Positions 7,685-15,135 of a stretch of DNA of 27,142 nucleotides are shown here, piece after piece. This DNA comes from DATHGT01 sp035317605 (GTDB taxonomy: Bacteria > Methylomirabilota > Methylomirabilia > Rokubacteriales > CSP1-6), in assembly GCA_035317605.1 (NCBI GenBank), contig DATHGT010000218.1, positions 1-27,142 of the forward strand, read 5' to 3'. Within the stretch, counting starts at the first letter, position 1. Each line of letters begins with the position of its first letter. The translations under genes and the position numbers were made by a program. The notes under the pieces were generated by a model that saw only the letters and a list, made by a program, of their open reading frames with translations, had not been told where the DNA came from and ran no database searches.

Positions 7685-8191
7685 TCACGCCTTGGTACGC
7701 CGGCGTGGGTCGGGCTCGGCCAGCACCCGCTGCGCCTGCGTCTCGCGATGCCGGCGAAGCGACTCGCGCAGATCGGGACGCTTGACGGCGAGGATCGAGA
7801 CGGCGAGCAGAGCCGCGTTGACGGCGCCCGCACGGCCGATGGCCAGCGTGCCCACCGGCACGCCCGCGGGCATCTGCACCATCGAGAGCAGCGAGTCGAG
7901 GCCGTTCAGCTTCGATTCGATCGGCACTCCGAGCACGGGCAGCGTGGTCTTGGCCGCGATCGCCCCCGGCAGGGCGGCGGCGCCGCCGGCGCCGGCGATG
8001 ATCACCTCGACCCCGTTGCGCTCGATCGATTCGACGTAGCTCACGAGCTGGTCCGGCGTTCGATGCGCGGAGAGCACGCGCACGTCGTGCGTGACCGCGA
8101 AGCCGTCGAGGGTCTGCGAGGCGTGAGCGAGCGTCTCCCAATCCGATTGCGATCCCATGATGATGGCCACGAGCGATGGCATGCCGGTCAT
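7685..8191 (-). CDS. purE: N5-carboxyaminoimidazole ribonucleotide mutase
   Basis: A 168-residue class I PurE that converts N5-CAIR to CAIR in purine synthesis. It has GSQSDW (13-18), SAHRTPD with the catalytic H43, AGAGGAA (67-73), VQMP and GTLAIG motifs, and its length fits the family. The usual AAHLPG segment reads AAALPG here, so the conserved His is an Ala at residue 73. Two starts are possible: ATG at 8191 (used here) or ATG at 8182, three codons later; neither has a good ribosome binding site. The class I route needs PurK, which is not adjacent. It faces the plus-strand small membrane protein across about 70 bp. Confidence 0.93.
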   Translation of the reverse strand: MTGMPSLVAIIMGSQSDWETLAHASQTLDGFAVTHDVRVLSAHRTPDQLVSYVESIERNGVEVIIAGAGGAAALPGAIAAKTTLPVLGVPIESKLNGLDSLLSMVQMPAGVPVGTLAIGRAGAVNAALLAVSILAVKRPDLRESLRRHRETQAQRVLAEPDPRRRTKA

Positions 8192-8260
8192 TCTAGCCCA
8201 CTGGCTCCCCTCGCTCACTGGCACCGCGATTGCTCCGTATGGAAAACGGAGAACCGAGCC

Positions 8261-8620
8261 ATGAAATGGTTGATTGCCGTGATGCTGTTGGCGTTCGCCC
8301 CTGCTCTCGCTCACGCTCAAGACGCGAAGCGCCCCGCCGCCGAGCGGAGCAGCGCGCCGAACTACGGAACCGCTCCGGATGCGGGCACCGGCCCCGGCGG
8401 CCAGGAAATCCGGCCCGGGAGCCCTGACGGCGATTCGCCATCAGCCTCCGCCGGACGCATCGCTCGCGACCCGGTCGAGCGACGGATTCTCGGGCTGCCG
8501 ATGACCGCGGTCCTCGTGATCGCCGCGGTCATCCTCGGCTTGGTCGCCCTCGCCGGCGTGGTCGTCCCCTCAGCGCGCCGCCGTTCCCGAGCGCGCGGCA
8601 ACGGCACCTACGGACGCTAG
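8261..8620 (+). CDS. Small exported membrane-anchored protein, unknown
   Basis: A 119-residue protein with a Sec signal peptide (1-19, ending AHA before Gln20). A Gly/Pro/Ser-rich low-complexity segment of about 55 residues follows, then one membrane helix at about 79-101 and a short Arg-rich cytoplasmic tail. A CGGAGAACC stretch before the ATG serves as ribosome binding site. I see no catalytic motif and do not recognise the family. The layout, with an exported linker, one helix and a basic tail, resembles small envelope proteins. It ends 11 bp before the convergent alcohol dehydrogenase gene and stands alone on its strand. Confidence 0.7.
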   Translation: MKWLIAVMLLAFAPALAHAQDAKRPAAERSSAPNYGTAPDAGTGPGGQEIRPGSPDGDSPSASAGRIARDPVERRILGLPMTAVLVIAAVILGLVALAGVVVPSARRRSRARGNGTYGR

Positions 8621-8631
8621 CGCTCCCCGCG

Positions 8632-9723
8632 TCAGAACACGACGACGCCGCGGGCGACCTGACCGCCGCGCATCGCGGCGAAGCCGTCGTTGATCTCCTC
8701 CAGCGTGTAGGTGCGGCTCACCAGCGGATCGATCTGCAGCCGGCCGGCCAGGTAGAGATCGACCAGGATCGGGAAGTCGACGTTCGGGCGGACCGAGCCG
8801 TAGAGCGTGCCCCGGATCGTCTTCTCCTGCAGGGCCATCACGTACGGATTGATCGGTGGCCGCGCGCTCGCCGGCGCCATGCCCACGATCACCGCGGTGC
8901 CGCCGGGCCGGATGGCCTCGAGGATCTGCACGGTCGTGGCCTCGCTGCCGATGGCGTCGAACGCGTAGTCGGCGCCGCGCCCGCCCGTGAGTCCACGCAC
9001 TTCCTCGACCGCGTTCTTCTGCGAGGCGTTGATGGTGTGGGTGGCCCCGAAGCCGCGCGCGAACTCGAGCTTGTTCTCGAGCAGGTCGACCGCGATGATC
9101 GCCCCGGCGCCGGCCAGCCGCGCGCCCTGGACCACGTTCAGCCCGACCCCGCCGCAGCCGATCACCACCAGGCTCGCGCCGGCTTCCACGCGCGCGCAGC
9201 GGTTCACCGCGCCCCAGCCGGTGGGCACGCAACAGCCGATGAGCGCGGCCTGCGGCCACGGCATGTCCTTGCGGATCGGCACCAGCATCTCGGCCGCGCA
9301 GACCACCCGTTCGGAGAACGTCCCGATGCGCGCCATCTGGTTGATGGGCTGACCCTGGCGGCTGACCCGGTGCGTGCCGTCGAGCATGAGCCAGCGCGGC
9401 GACGAGTACCCATCGCAGAGGATCGAGCGGCCGATCGAGCAGAAGTAGCAGTGACCGCAGTGCGGGCGAAACGAGAAGATGACGTGATCGCCGGGCTTGA
9501 CGCTCGAGACGCCCGGCCCCACGTCTTGCACCACCCCCGCCGCCTCGTGACCCAGCACCATGGGCAGCGGCACCGGCCAGTCGCCGTTCATGATGTGCCA
9601 GTCGCTGTGGCACACGCCCGCCGCTTTCACCTGGACGAGCGCCTCACCGGCGCGCGGGCCTTCCTGCTCGACGTCCACCACGTCCAATCGGCTATTCGGC
9701 TCGAAGCACACCGCGGCTTTCAT
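8632..9723 (-). CDS. Zinc-dependent alcohol dehydrogenase (MDR family)
   Basis: A 363-residue medium-chain dehydrogenase. Catalytic zinc ligands are C38 (GVCHSD) and H59-E60 (LGHEAAG). The structural zinc site is C89-x2-C92-x2-C95-x7-C103. The Rossmann nucleotide loop is GCGGVGLNVV, followed by an acidic AVD end that suggests NAD(H). It would oxidise an alcohol or reduce an aldehyde in the cytoplasm, and it resembles the class III/aryl alcohol group, though the substrate is not known. GAGGAG lies about 7 nt before the ATG, inside the 10-bp gap after the DUF169 stop. It is the last gene of the minus-strand set that starts with nfu or with the radical SAM gene. Confidence 0.92.
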   Translation of the reverse strand: MKAAVCFEPNSRLDVVDVEQEGPRAGEALVQVKAAGVCHSDWHIMNGDWPVPLPMVLGHEAAGVVQDVGPGVSSVKPGDHVIFSFRPHCGHCYFCSIGRSILCDGYSSPRWLMLDGTHRVSRQGQPINQMARIGTFSERVVCAAEMLVPIRKDMPWPQAALIGCCVPTGWGAVNRCARVEAGASLVVIGCGGVGLNVVQGARLAGAGAIIAVDLLENKLEFARGFGATHTINASQKNAVEEVRGLTGGRGADYAFDAIGSEATTVQILEAIRPGGTAVIVGMAPASARPPINPYVMALQEKTIRGTLYGSVRPNVDFPILVDLYLAGRLQIDPLVSRTYTLEEINDGFAAMRGGQVARGVVVF

Positions 9724-9733
9724 CGTTCACTCC

Positions 9734-10498
9734 TCATGACTTCGCCTGGAGTCTCGCCAGCGATTCCTGGATCGTCGGACGGCCGCCCGCCTCGATGTCG
9801 CGGCGGCGGAGCGCGTGGAAGCTCGTGAGAATCTCGTTGGCCTTGGCCAGCTCGCCGATCCGGGCGGCGTAGTCGCCGATGCGCGCCCCCGGCAGCGCGT
9901 AGACCGCCACGTCGTCGGTGAGCGCGTCGAGATAGGCGCGGGCGCCGCAGCAGCCGAGGCTCAGGGCCGACCGGCCCGTGTTCGCGACCTGCGGGATGAC
10001 CGCGCACGCCGGACGTCCCATGGCCGGCGCGAAGCCGCCCTCCAGCTGCTGCGACGCCTCGGAGAGGATCAGCATCTGGTCCGGGCGGACGAAGAGCAGC
10101 ACCACGTCCGGGGGGACGGGCGCGTCCGCGAGCGGCGCGTAGACGACGTGACGCGGACGCGCGGCGAGCACGGGGATGGCGGGGATGTCTTCGGCGCGGA
10201 CGTAGCCGAGGTCGGCGAAGACCTTGAGCGCGTCGCGCCGGTCGACCTCGTGCGGCTGGGTCGTGTCCATGTTGTGGGTGAAGGTACCGATCGCGCAGTT
10301 GGCGTGGTCGGCGGCCGAGGTGGCGAAGCCGCCCCCCGCCGCCTTCTCCCAGAACACGCAGCCGGCGGCGACTCGTGGCGCCGTGGCCGACACGCCGCCG
10401 GGAATCGTGTCGCCGACGTGGAGACACACGGCGATGGGCGGCTGGCGCAGCTTCAGCGCCTCGGTGAGCGTGCGGGCGATGGACGGGTAATCGGGCAT
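9734..10498 (-). CDS. DUF169 family protein
   Basis: A 254-residue DUF169 (COG2043) protein of unknown function. The family features seen are LKLRQPPIAV near the start, then GCVFWEKAAGG, a DHANCAIGTFTHNM segment and LGCCGAR near the end. The conserved Cys and His residues suggest metal or Fe-S binding, which is inference. The ATG at 10498 follows AAGGAG by about 7 nt; the longer upstream reading has no such site and overlaps the ATP-grasp gene. It is tightly packed, 16 nt after the ATP-grasp gene and 10 nt before the dehydrogenase, so one transcript is likely. Confidence 0.88.
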   Translation of the reverse strand: MPDYPSIARTLTEALKLRQPPIAVCLHVGDTIPGGVSATAPRVAAGCVFWEKAAGGGFATSAADHANCAIGTFTHNMDTTQPHEVDRRDALKVFADLGYVRAEDIPAIPVLAARPRHVVYAPLADAPVPPDVVLLFVRPDQMLILSEASQQLEGGFAPAMGRPACAVIPQVANTGRSALSLGCCGARAYLDALTDDVAVYALPGARIGDYAARIGELAKANEILTSFHALRRRDIEAGGRPTIQESLARLQAKS

Positions 10499-10514
10499 CG
10501 AGGGCTCCTTTGGT

Positions 10515-11744
10515 TCAGTCGATCTCGAAGGACAGGCGCGCGTGAGCGTCGCGGAGCGCGGCTTCCACCGCGCCCGGCGATTCACCACGCGCGAAGATGA
10601 ACCCGAGGTATTGCCAACCCTCGGGCAGCGGCACCAGCTCCTGCTCGCGGTGGGCGGTGATCGTGACGTCCTCGATTCCGGCGACGGCGCGAGCCGCCGC
10701 TTCGCCGTGGACGGCGCGCAAGCGGCCGGCCCGCGGAATCGGGATCATCATGACGCCCGCGGCGCGCTGCTCGCGGTCGAGAGAGGCGATGGGCCGCCCC
10801 AGCGCGTGGCGCAGGATCAGCTCCTCGAGCGTCATGCCGGTGCCGAAGCGCAGCGTGCGCGAGCAGAGACCGCCGATCGAGCGGGGCGCGATCTCCAGCA
10901 CCCACGGTCCCTGCGCGTTGACCCGCAACTCGGCGTGGACCGGTCCCTCGGCGAGACCGAGCGCGGCGCAGGCGTCCGCGGTGGCCTCGCCGATGCGCGC
11001 CTGGACGTCCGCGGGCAGCCGCGACGGCGTGACGAACAGCGTCTCTTCGAAGAACGGGCCGTCGAGCGGGTCGGGCTTGTCGAACAGCGCCAGCGTGTGC
11101 AGCTTGCCGCCCATCAGCAGCCCCTCGAGCGCCACCTCGATCCCCGGGATGAACGCTTCGGCGAGCAGGAACTGGGCGCCGTCGCCGCTCACCGACACGT
11201 CGTCGCGCGCGAGCAGGGCCGCGATGCGACGGAAGGCGGCCATGAATTGGTCGACGTTGTTGGCCCGCATCACCCCGCGGCTCGCCGAGAGCGTGAGCGG
11301 CTTGAGCACGCACGGGAACGCGACGCCGCGCGCGGCGAGATAGGGATCGTCCTTCAGCGCGATGCGGCGATAGCGTGGGATGGGCAGGCCGGCCGCGGCC
11401 AGGCACTCGCGCATCTGGTGCTTGTCGCGGGCCGTCTTGACCGCGGCCACCCCGCTCGAGGTCAAGCCCAGGCGCTCGGCGATGGCGGCGGCGGCGACCG
11501 AGGTCAGATCATCGACGCCGACGACGGCGCGGACCGGATGGGTCCGGCTGAAGTCGGCGACGACGGCGGCCGCACGGTCGGGCTCGGCGAAGTCGAGGGT
11601 CAGGAAGCTGTCGGGCAGATGCGCTTCGAGCGTGTTGGGCCGCTCGGACGCGCACACCAGATCGACGCCAAGCGTGCGCGCGGCGGCGAGGAAGTCCTCG
11701 GTCCGATACGTCGTGGTCGGCAGGAGCAGCAGCAGCCGATCCAT
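10515..11744 (-). CDS. ATP-grasp ligase, carnosine-synthase/L-amino acid ligase type
   Basis: A 409-residue ATP-grasp enzyme. Residues 1-105 form the pre-ATP-grasp part. K148 in FPCVLKPL and a Ser/Gly-rich SASRGV loop bind ATP. The metal site is in HAELRVN and VLEIAPRSIGGLCS, the latter typical of the PurK-like and L-amino acid ligase branch. These enzymes join a carboxylate, as an acyl-phosphate, to an amine or thiol; the substrates here are unknown. It starts 28 nt after nfu. Its place beside a radical SAM selenoprotein and an Fe-S scaffold could mean a small-molecule or peptide modification pathway, which is inference. Confidence 0.87.
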   Translation of the reverse strand: MDRLLLLLPTTTYRTEDFLAAARTLGVDLVCASERPNTLEAHLPDSFLTLDFAEPDRAAAVVADFSRTHPVRAVVGVDDLTSVAAAAIAERLGLTSSGVAAVKTARDKHQMRECLAAAGLPIPRYRRIALKDDPYLAARGVAFPCVLKPLTLSASRGVMRANNVDQFMAAFRRIAALLARDDVSVSGDGAQFLLAEAFIPGIEVALEGLLMGGKLHTLALFDKPDPLDGPFFEETLFVTPSRLPADVQARIGEATADACAALGLAEGPVHAELRVNAQGPWVLEIAPRSIGGLCSRTLRFGTGMTLEELILRHALGRPIASLDREQRAAGVMMIPIPRAGRLRAVHGEAAARAVAGIEDVTITAHREQELVPLPEGWQYLGFIFARGESPGAVEAALRDAHARLSFEID

Positions 11745-11772
11745 CGGGCTCCCGCCCGGCGATCCGCGCGAT

Positions 11773-12054
11773 CTAGCCCTTGCCGGGGGTGTAGTAGGGG
11801 TTGGTCCCGCTGGCGTGATCGGTGGTGTCGAGCACCTCGGTCACCTCGGGCAGCTCGTCCTTGATCAGCCGCTCGATGCCCGACTTGAGCGTGACGTCAG
11901 CGGCACCGCACCCCTGGCAGCCGCCGCCCATCTGCAGATACACGCGGTTGTCCTGGACGTCGACGAGATCGACGAACCCGCCGTGTCCCGCGATCGCCGG
12001 GTTGATCATGGTATCGATCAGCTCCTGAACCTTGCCCCGCAGCTCTTCACTCAT
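11773..12054 (-). CDS. NifU C-terminal (Nfu-type) Fe-S scaffold protein
   Basis: A 93-residue single-domain Nfu protein with the Fe-S motif C46-x2-C49 in GGGCQGCGAAD. Two such subunits usually hold one [4Fe-4S] cluster and pass it to target enzymes. AGAGGTGAG precedes the ATG. The C-terminal 20 residues (DTTDHASGTNPYYTPGKG) are the kind of extension often seen when the protein stands alone. It lies downstream of the radical SAM gene on the same strand, separated by 181 bp of GC-rich repeats, so it may supply clusters to that enzyme (inference). Confidence 0.93.
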   Translation of the reverse strand: MSEELRGKVQELIDTMINPAIAGHGGFVDLVDVQDNRVYLQMGGGCQGCGAADVTLKSGIERLIKDELPEVTEVLDTTDHASGTNPYYTPGKG

Positions 12055-12083
12055 GGCTCACCTCTCAGCGAAATACTATCACT

Positions 12084-12190
12084 CTAAGGACCGCCCCGGC
12101 CCCGCTGAGGCGAGACGCCTAAGGGACCCGCCCCAGCCCCGCTGAGCGAGACGCCTAAGGACCGCCCCAGCCCCCGCTGGGGCGAGACGC
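12084..12190. repeat. Three tandem 35-36 bp GC-rich repeats
   Basis: Units start with CTAAGG at 12084, 12119 and 12155 and each ends in CGAGACGC. The units are 35, 36 and 36 bp long and differ at a few positions. The third unit contains CCCCAGC and GCTGGGG as a perfect 7-bp inverted repeat with a 4-nt spacer. The array fills the gap between the radical SAM gene and nfu. The unit length is not a fixed multiple of three, so coding is unlikely. It may act as a transcript barrier or as a dispersed intergenic element. Confidence 0.9.
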
Positions 12191-12195
12191 GAATT

Positions 12196-12221
12196 GGGGG
12201 GTTTGGGGGGCCATTTCGGGG
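12196..12221 (+). other. G-tract cluster
   Basis: Two runs of six G separated by TTT, then a run of four G after seven bases, lie just beyond the radical SAM gene. They could form a two-layer G-quadruplex on the plus strand, or simply be part of the GC-rich intergenic repeat region. Confidence 0.4.
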
Positions 12222-12235
12222 CCCGCCCATCTTCA

Positions 12236-13639
12236 TCAGATCCGGGCCAACTGGCCCGTGGTGGGTTCCGCTCAGCAAAACCAGGGCTCCGTGAGCCGCG
12301 GGGGCCGGGATCGGTTCGGGGGCGCCTCCGCGGTCACCAACGCATCGGATGTGTTTCCGGCGGCGACGTCCGCCAGCTCGACGATGCGGGCGAACGTCAC
12401 GTGCGCGTCTTGCTTGGCATCCGCGCCCGTCGCGACGGCGGCGCTGACCTCCGCGTGGAGCCGATCCATGCGGGGGTCCGGATGGGTCCAGTGGTAGTGG
12501 AACGCGTCCTGGATCAGCGCCCCCAAATGCGGACGCATCCCTTCGTGCTCGAGCAGCAACGATCCCGGCGGGACCAGGAGGCGGATCGAGTACTGGACCG
12601 GATCGACGTGGTCGACGAGCCGCTCGCGCGCGATGAAGTCGAGCATCTCTCGATAGTCGTCAAGCGTCGTCCACGGCGTGAAGGCGACCCAGGTCGGCCG
12701 CAGCGTGAGGCCGGCGGCGCGGGCGAGGCCCAGGACCTCGACGAAGTCCGCCCGCGTGTGGCCCTTGGCCAGGTGGCCCAGCACCGTGTCGCTCAGCGAT
12801 TCCACCGCGCTGACGACGAAGGCGCAGCCGAGCGCGGCCAGCTCCGGCAACAGGCGGCGGTGCCGCAGGAGGTGCTCGACCTTGGCGGTGACGTCGAAGG
12901 TGACCTCGGGAAACTCCGCGTGCAGCGCGCGCGCGAGCGCCATCGCGTGACCGGGCCCGTTGAGGAAGTCGGGATCGCCGAACGTGATGTGACGCGCGCC
13001 CGCGGCCACGAGCTGACGCACGTCGGCCAGCACGACGTCGCGCGGCACCACGAAGAACCGTCCCCCGTACACCGGGGGAATCGGGCAGTGCCGGCACTCG
13101 TGCTTGCAGCCGCGGCTGCCCTCGACGTACCCCGTCAGCTCGAGCCGGCCGTCGCGCTCCAGCCGCGCGTACTTGTCGAGGGCGGGCAACGCGTTCCGTC
13201 GGGGCAGCGGGAACGCGAGCTTGGCCAGACGCGCTGATCTGACGCCGCGGACCCGTTCGCCGCGCTCCAGGCGCGCGGCCAGCTCGACCAGCTCAGACTC
13301 CAGCTCTCCGGCCAGCACCGAATCGGCGCACGTGGCGAGCAGCCAGTCGGCGTTGAGCTCGGCGTAGAGCCCGTAGAAGCACACGTGGCAATCGGGATTG
13401 ACCTCGCGGACCCGCTCCGCGATGCCGACGCCCAGCCGAAGCGCGGTGTGCATCGGCACCGAGATCGCGACGAGTCGGGCGCGCGCCGCCTGGCCAGGCT
13501 CGAAGGGCGCGACCGAAACGTCCATCACTTCGGGCGCGTAGCCGTGCTGCTCGAGAAACGCCGCGGGCCAGGCCACGGCCAGCGGCTGGTGTCCCAGCTC
13601 GTAGCACGCGACCAGCAGAATCGCCCCGGGCTCCTTCAT
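12236..13639 (-). CDS. Radical SAM selenoprotein with Cys-Sec-Ala-Glu-Pro tail
   Basis: The conventional frame gives 455 residues ending in LTEPWFC and then TGA at 12274-12272. Reading that TGA as selenocysteine (residue 456) continues the frame as U-AEPTTGQLARI to residue 467 and ends at two consecutive TGA codons. A SECIS-like hairpin follows the first TGA. The resulting CUAEP tail matches, as I recall, a radical SAM family described by a CUAEP/CCAEP tail, where the second residue is Sec or Cys. Residues 1-125 resemble a B12-binding-type N-terminal domain. The [4Fe-4S]-SAM motif is C178-x3-C182-x2-C185, followed by a radical SAM barrel. The reaction is unknown. The ATG at 13639 has only a weak ribosome binding site. 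It diverges from the CDGSH gene, with nfu downstream. Standard gene callers will truncate it. Confidence 0.88.
12242..12274 (-). promoter_or_regulatory. Candidate bacterial SECIS element after in-frame TGA
   Basis: The Sec codon TGA lies at 12274-12272. After 19 nt comes a hairpin with a 6-bp stem, CGGGCC (12258-12253) and GGCCCG (12248-12243), and a loop AGTT (12252-12249). Bacterial SECIS elements carry a small loop with a G among its first two bases, about 16-37 nt after the UGA; both features are met here. SelB binding is not proven. Confidence 0.75.
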
Positions 13640-13711
13640 CGCTCGTAGTCTACCCCTCGATGGTATGGTGTTCGCGAATCACACTCACAGGAACGCGAGG
13701 AGGCCCGACCC

Positions 13712-13933
13712 ATGACCGTGAAGATCACCTGCCGGCCCAACGGACCGCTAGCCGTCGAAGGCGACGACGTCGAGATCTACGATCCGACCGGGGCGAAAAT
13801 CGACACGAGCGCCCGCCCGCGCATCTCGCTGTGCCGGTGCGGAGGGTCGGTGACCAAGCCGTTCTGCGACGGGACCCACAGCAAGATCGGCTTCGCGGCC
13901 GCCGAGGCGGCCGTCGCTCAGGAGAAGAAGTAG
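13712..13933 (+). CDS. CDGSH-type [2Fe-2S] iron-sulfur protein
   Basis: A 73-residue protein with the CDGSH signature C41-x-C43-x8-C52-D-G-T-H56, in which three Cys and one His bind a labile [2Fe-2S] cluster. Bacterial members are small cytoplasmic electron or cluster carriers. GAGGAGG lies about 9 nt before the ATG. It diverges from the radical SAM selenoprotein over 72 bp, and its stop is one base from the convergent stop of the next gene. Functional linkage to the radical SAM gene is possible but only positional. Confidence 0.94.
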   Translation: MTVKITCRPNGPLAVEGDDVEIYDPTGAKIDTSARPRISLCRCGGSVTKPFCDGTHSKIGFAAAEAAVAQEKK

Positions 13934-13934
13934 C

Positions 13935-14228
13935 CTAGGCGCTCGGCGGCTGGTCTTCCTCGGAGACGTCGGTGAGGAGGATCCAGTCGTCGGGCGCATC
14001 GGCTGGGGGGCGTACGCCGACGGCCGATGTCGTCGTGCGTCCGCGGCTCGCCGAGAACCATTCCCAGACTCCCGGCTCGGCTGCGGTCGTCTGGGCTTCG
14101 CCCATCTCGGGGCCGACAGCGCCGCTCTCCGAACGATCGGTCTTGCGCTGGCGCTTGGCTTCCTGCTTGGCGCGGCGCAAGTCGTCGCGGCGCCGACGAT
14201 CGAAACCGTAGTTCCTGGCCCGACTCAT
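13935..14228 (-). CDS. Small protein with basic N-terminus, unknown
   Basis: A 97-residue protein that I do not recognise. The first 32 residues are strongly basic and helical (FDRRRRDDLRRAKQEAKRQ), as in a nucleic acid- or ribosome-binding tail. The middle is Ala/Gly/Thr-rich and the end is acidic (DDWILLTDVSEEDQ). The ATG overlaps the stop of the upstream 72-residue gene as ATGA, which supports both genes being real and translated together. Its stop is one base from the CDGSH stop. Confidence 0.68.
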   Translation of the reverse strand: MSRARNYGFDRRRRDDLRRAKQEAKRQRKTDRSESGAVGPEMGEAQTTAAEPGVWEWFSASRGRTTTSAVGVRPPADAPDDWILLTDVSEEDQPPSA

Positions 14229-14443
14229 CGACTGCGCAGGTGCGACGTCGACCGACCGAACGAGCGGGCGCGCACCGTGCGGTCGGTGAGGTTCATCTGG
14301 AGCAGGCGCCGGTTGCCCTCGGACACCGCACTGCCGATGGTGCGGAACGTGGTCTTGGATTCCTCGATGACCTCGCCAGCGTTGTTGACGATGCGCCAGC
14401 GCCAGTCGGGACGGGCCGGGGTCGAAAATGCCATCACGTGCAC
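14225..14443 (-). CDS. Small WRWRIV-type protein, unknown
   Basis: A 72-residue protein starting at GTG 14443, six bases after GAGGAG; ATG at 14434 is a weaker alternative because its spacing to that site is too long. The core DWRWRIVNNAGEVIEES and following helix look like a small beta-beta-alpha fold, faintly like DUF1508/YegP proteins, but I cannot assign it. The C-terminus is basic. It overlaps the next gene as ATGA, and a strong hairpin separates it from the RRM gene upstream. Confidence 0.65.
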   Translation of the reverse strand: MHVMAFSTPARPDWRWRIVNNAGEVIEESKTTFRTIGSAVSEGNRRLLQMNLTDRTVRARSFGRSTSHLRSR

Positions 14444-14478
14444 CGTGGGCTCCTCACGAGAATTTCGAGTGAACGGAC

Positions 14479-14510
14479 GAGGCGGGTCGGCCGGACGCCG
14501 GACCCGCCTC
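14479..14510 (-). terminator. Terminator-like hairpin after the RRM gene
   Basis: GAGGCGGGTC and GACCCGCCTC form a perfect 10-bp stem around a 12-nt GC-rich loop, 24 bp beyond the RRM stop. No U-run follows. It may end the RRM transcript or protect its 3' end. Confidence 0.55.
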
Positions 14511-14533
14511 GCAGCCACGAACGGGAAACCCGA

Positions 14534-14878
14534 CTACCAGCGGCTACCGCGCGAGCCGCCGCCGCCACCGAAGCCGCCCCGCGGTCCACCGCCGCCGGGG
14601 CCTCGGCGGGCGCCGCCGCCCGCGCCGCCGTCTGAAGGATTCGCCCGCTCAACCTTGAGCTGGCGTCCGTCGAGATCCTTGCCGTTGAGCTTGGCTACGG
14701 CTTGATCGGCCTCTTCGGACGTGGACATCTCCACGAAGCCGAACCCCCGAGACCGGCCGGTCCCGCGATCGGTCACCACCACCGCGGATTCGACCTTGCC
14801 CGCCTGGGCGAAGACTTCGCGCAAACGCTCGTCCGACGTGGAAAACGGCAGACCGCCTACGAACAACTTGTGCGCCAT
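14534..14878 (-). CDS. RRM RNA-binding protein with Gly/Arg-rich tail
   Basis: A 114-residue protein with a single RNA recognition motif: RNP-2 LFVGGL (5-10) and RNP-1 RGFGFVEM (44-51). The tail from about residue 83 is Gly/Arg-rich (GGG, RGG and GFGGG blocks). Such bacterial Rbp proteins bind single-stranded RNA and are often cold-induced; the glycine tail resembles cyanobacterial Rbps. GGGAGGCG precedes the ATG at 14878. A long 5' reading from 15067 has no support. The 257-bp region upstream (14879-15135) holds no gene I can support and could carry a regulated 5' leader. Confidence 0.93.
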   Translation of the reverse strand: MAHKLFVGGLPFSTSDERLREVFAQAGKVESAVVVTDRGTGRSRGFGFVEMSTSEEADQAVAKLNGKDLDGRQLKVERANPSDGGAGGGARRGPGGGGPRGGFGGGGGSRGSRW

Positions 14879-15135
14879 GAGACGCCTCCCTCGTGCAACT
14901 GCACCGACTCTCTCTTGCTTCCGCCTTGTTGATTCGTCACGCCCCAGAACGCGGAAGAGCACCGGAGTCATGGTCTGATGAGGAGGGTTCTCAACGGAAC
15001 CGAAGACCGAACCAGACAGAACCGAGGATACAGGAGCGGCGCGGGCATTGCAACGGTACCCGCCCAAACCCGTCGCTGGCCTCAGGATTCCTCCGGGTTG
15101 CCGACGGAGACCGGCTGTGCCTACGATGAAGGGCC

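Noticed and set aside
12084..12190. CRISPR-like array
   Set aside because: The units are contiguous without spacers and no cas gene is present.
12084..12278. A 64-residue minus-strand frame with repeated GVSPQRG-like units
   Set aside because: It overlaps the selenoprotein tail in another frame and the tandem DNA repeats, whose 35/36/36 bp units do not keep frame. The periodic peptide is explained by the DNA repeat.
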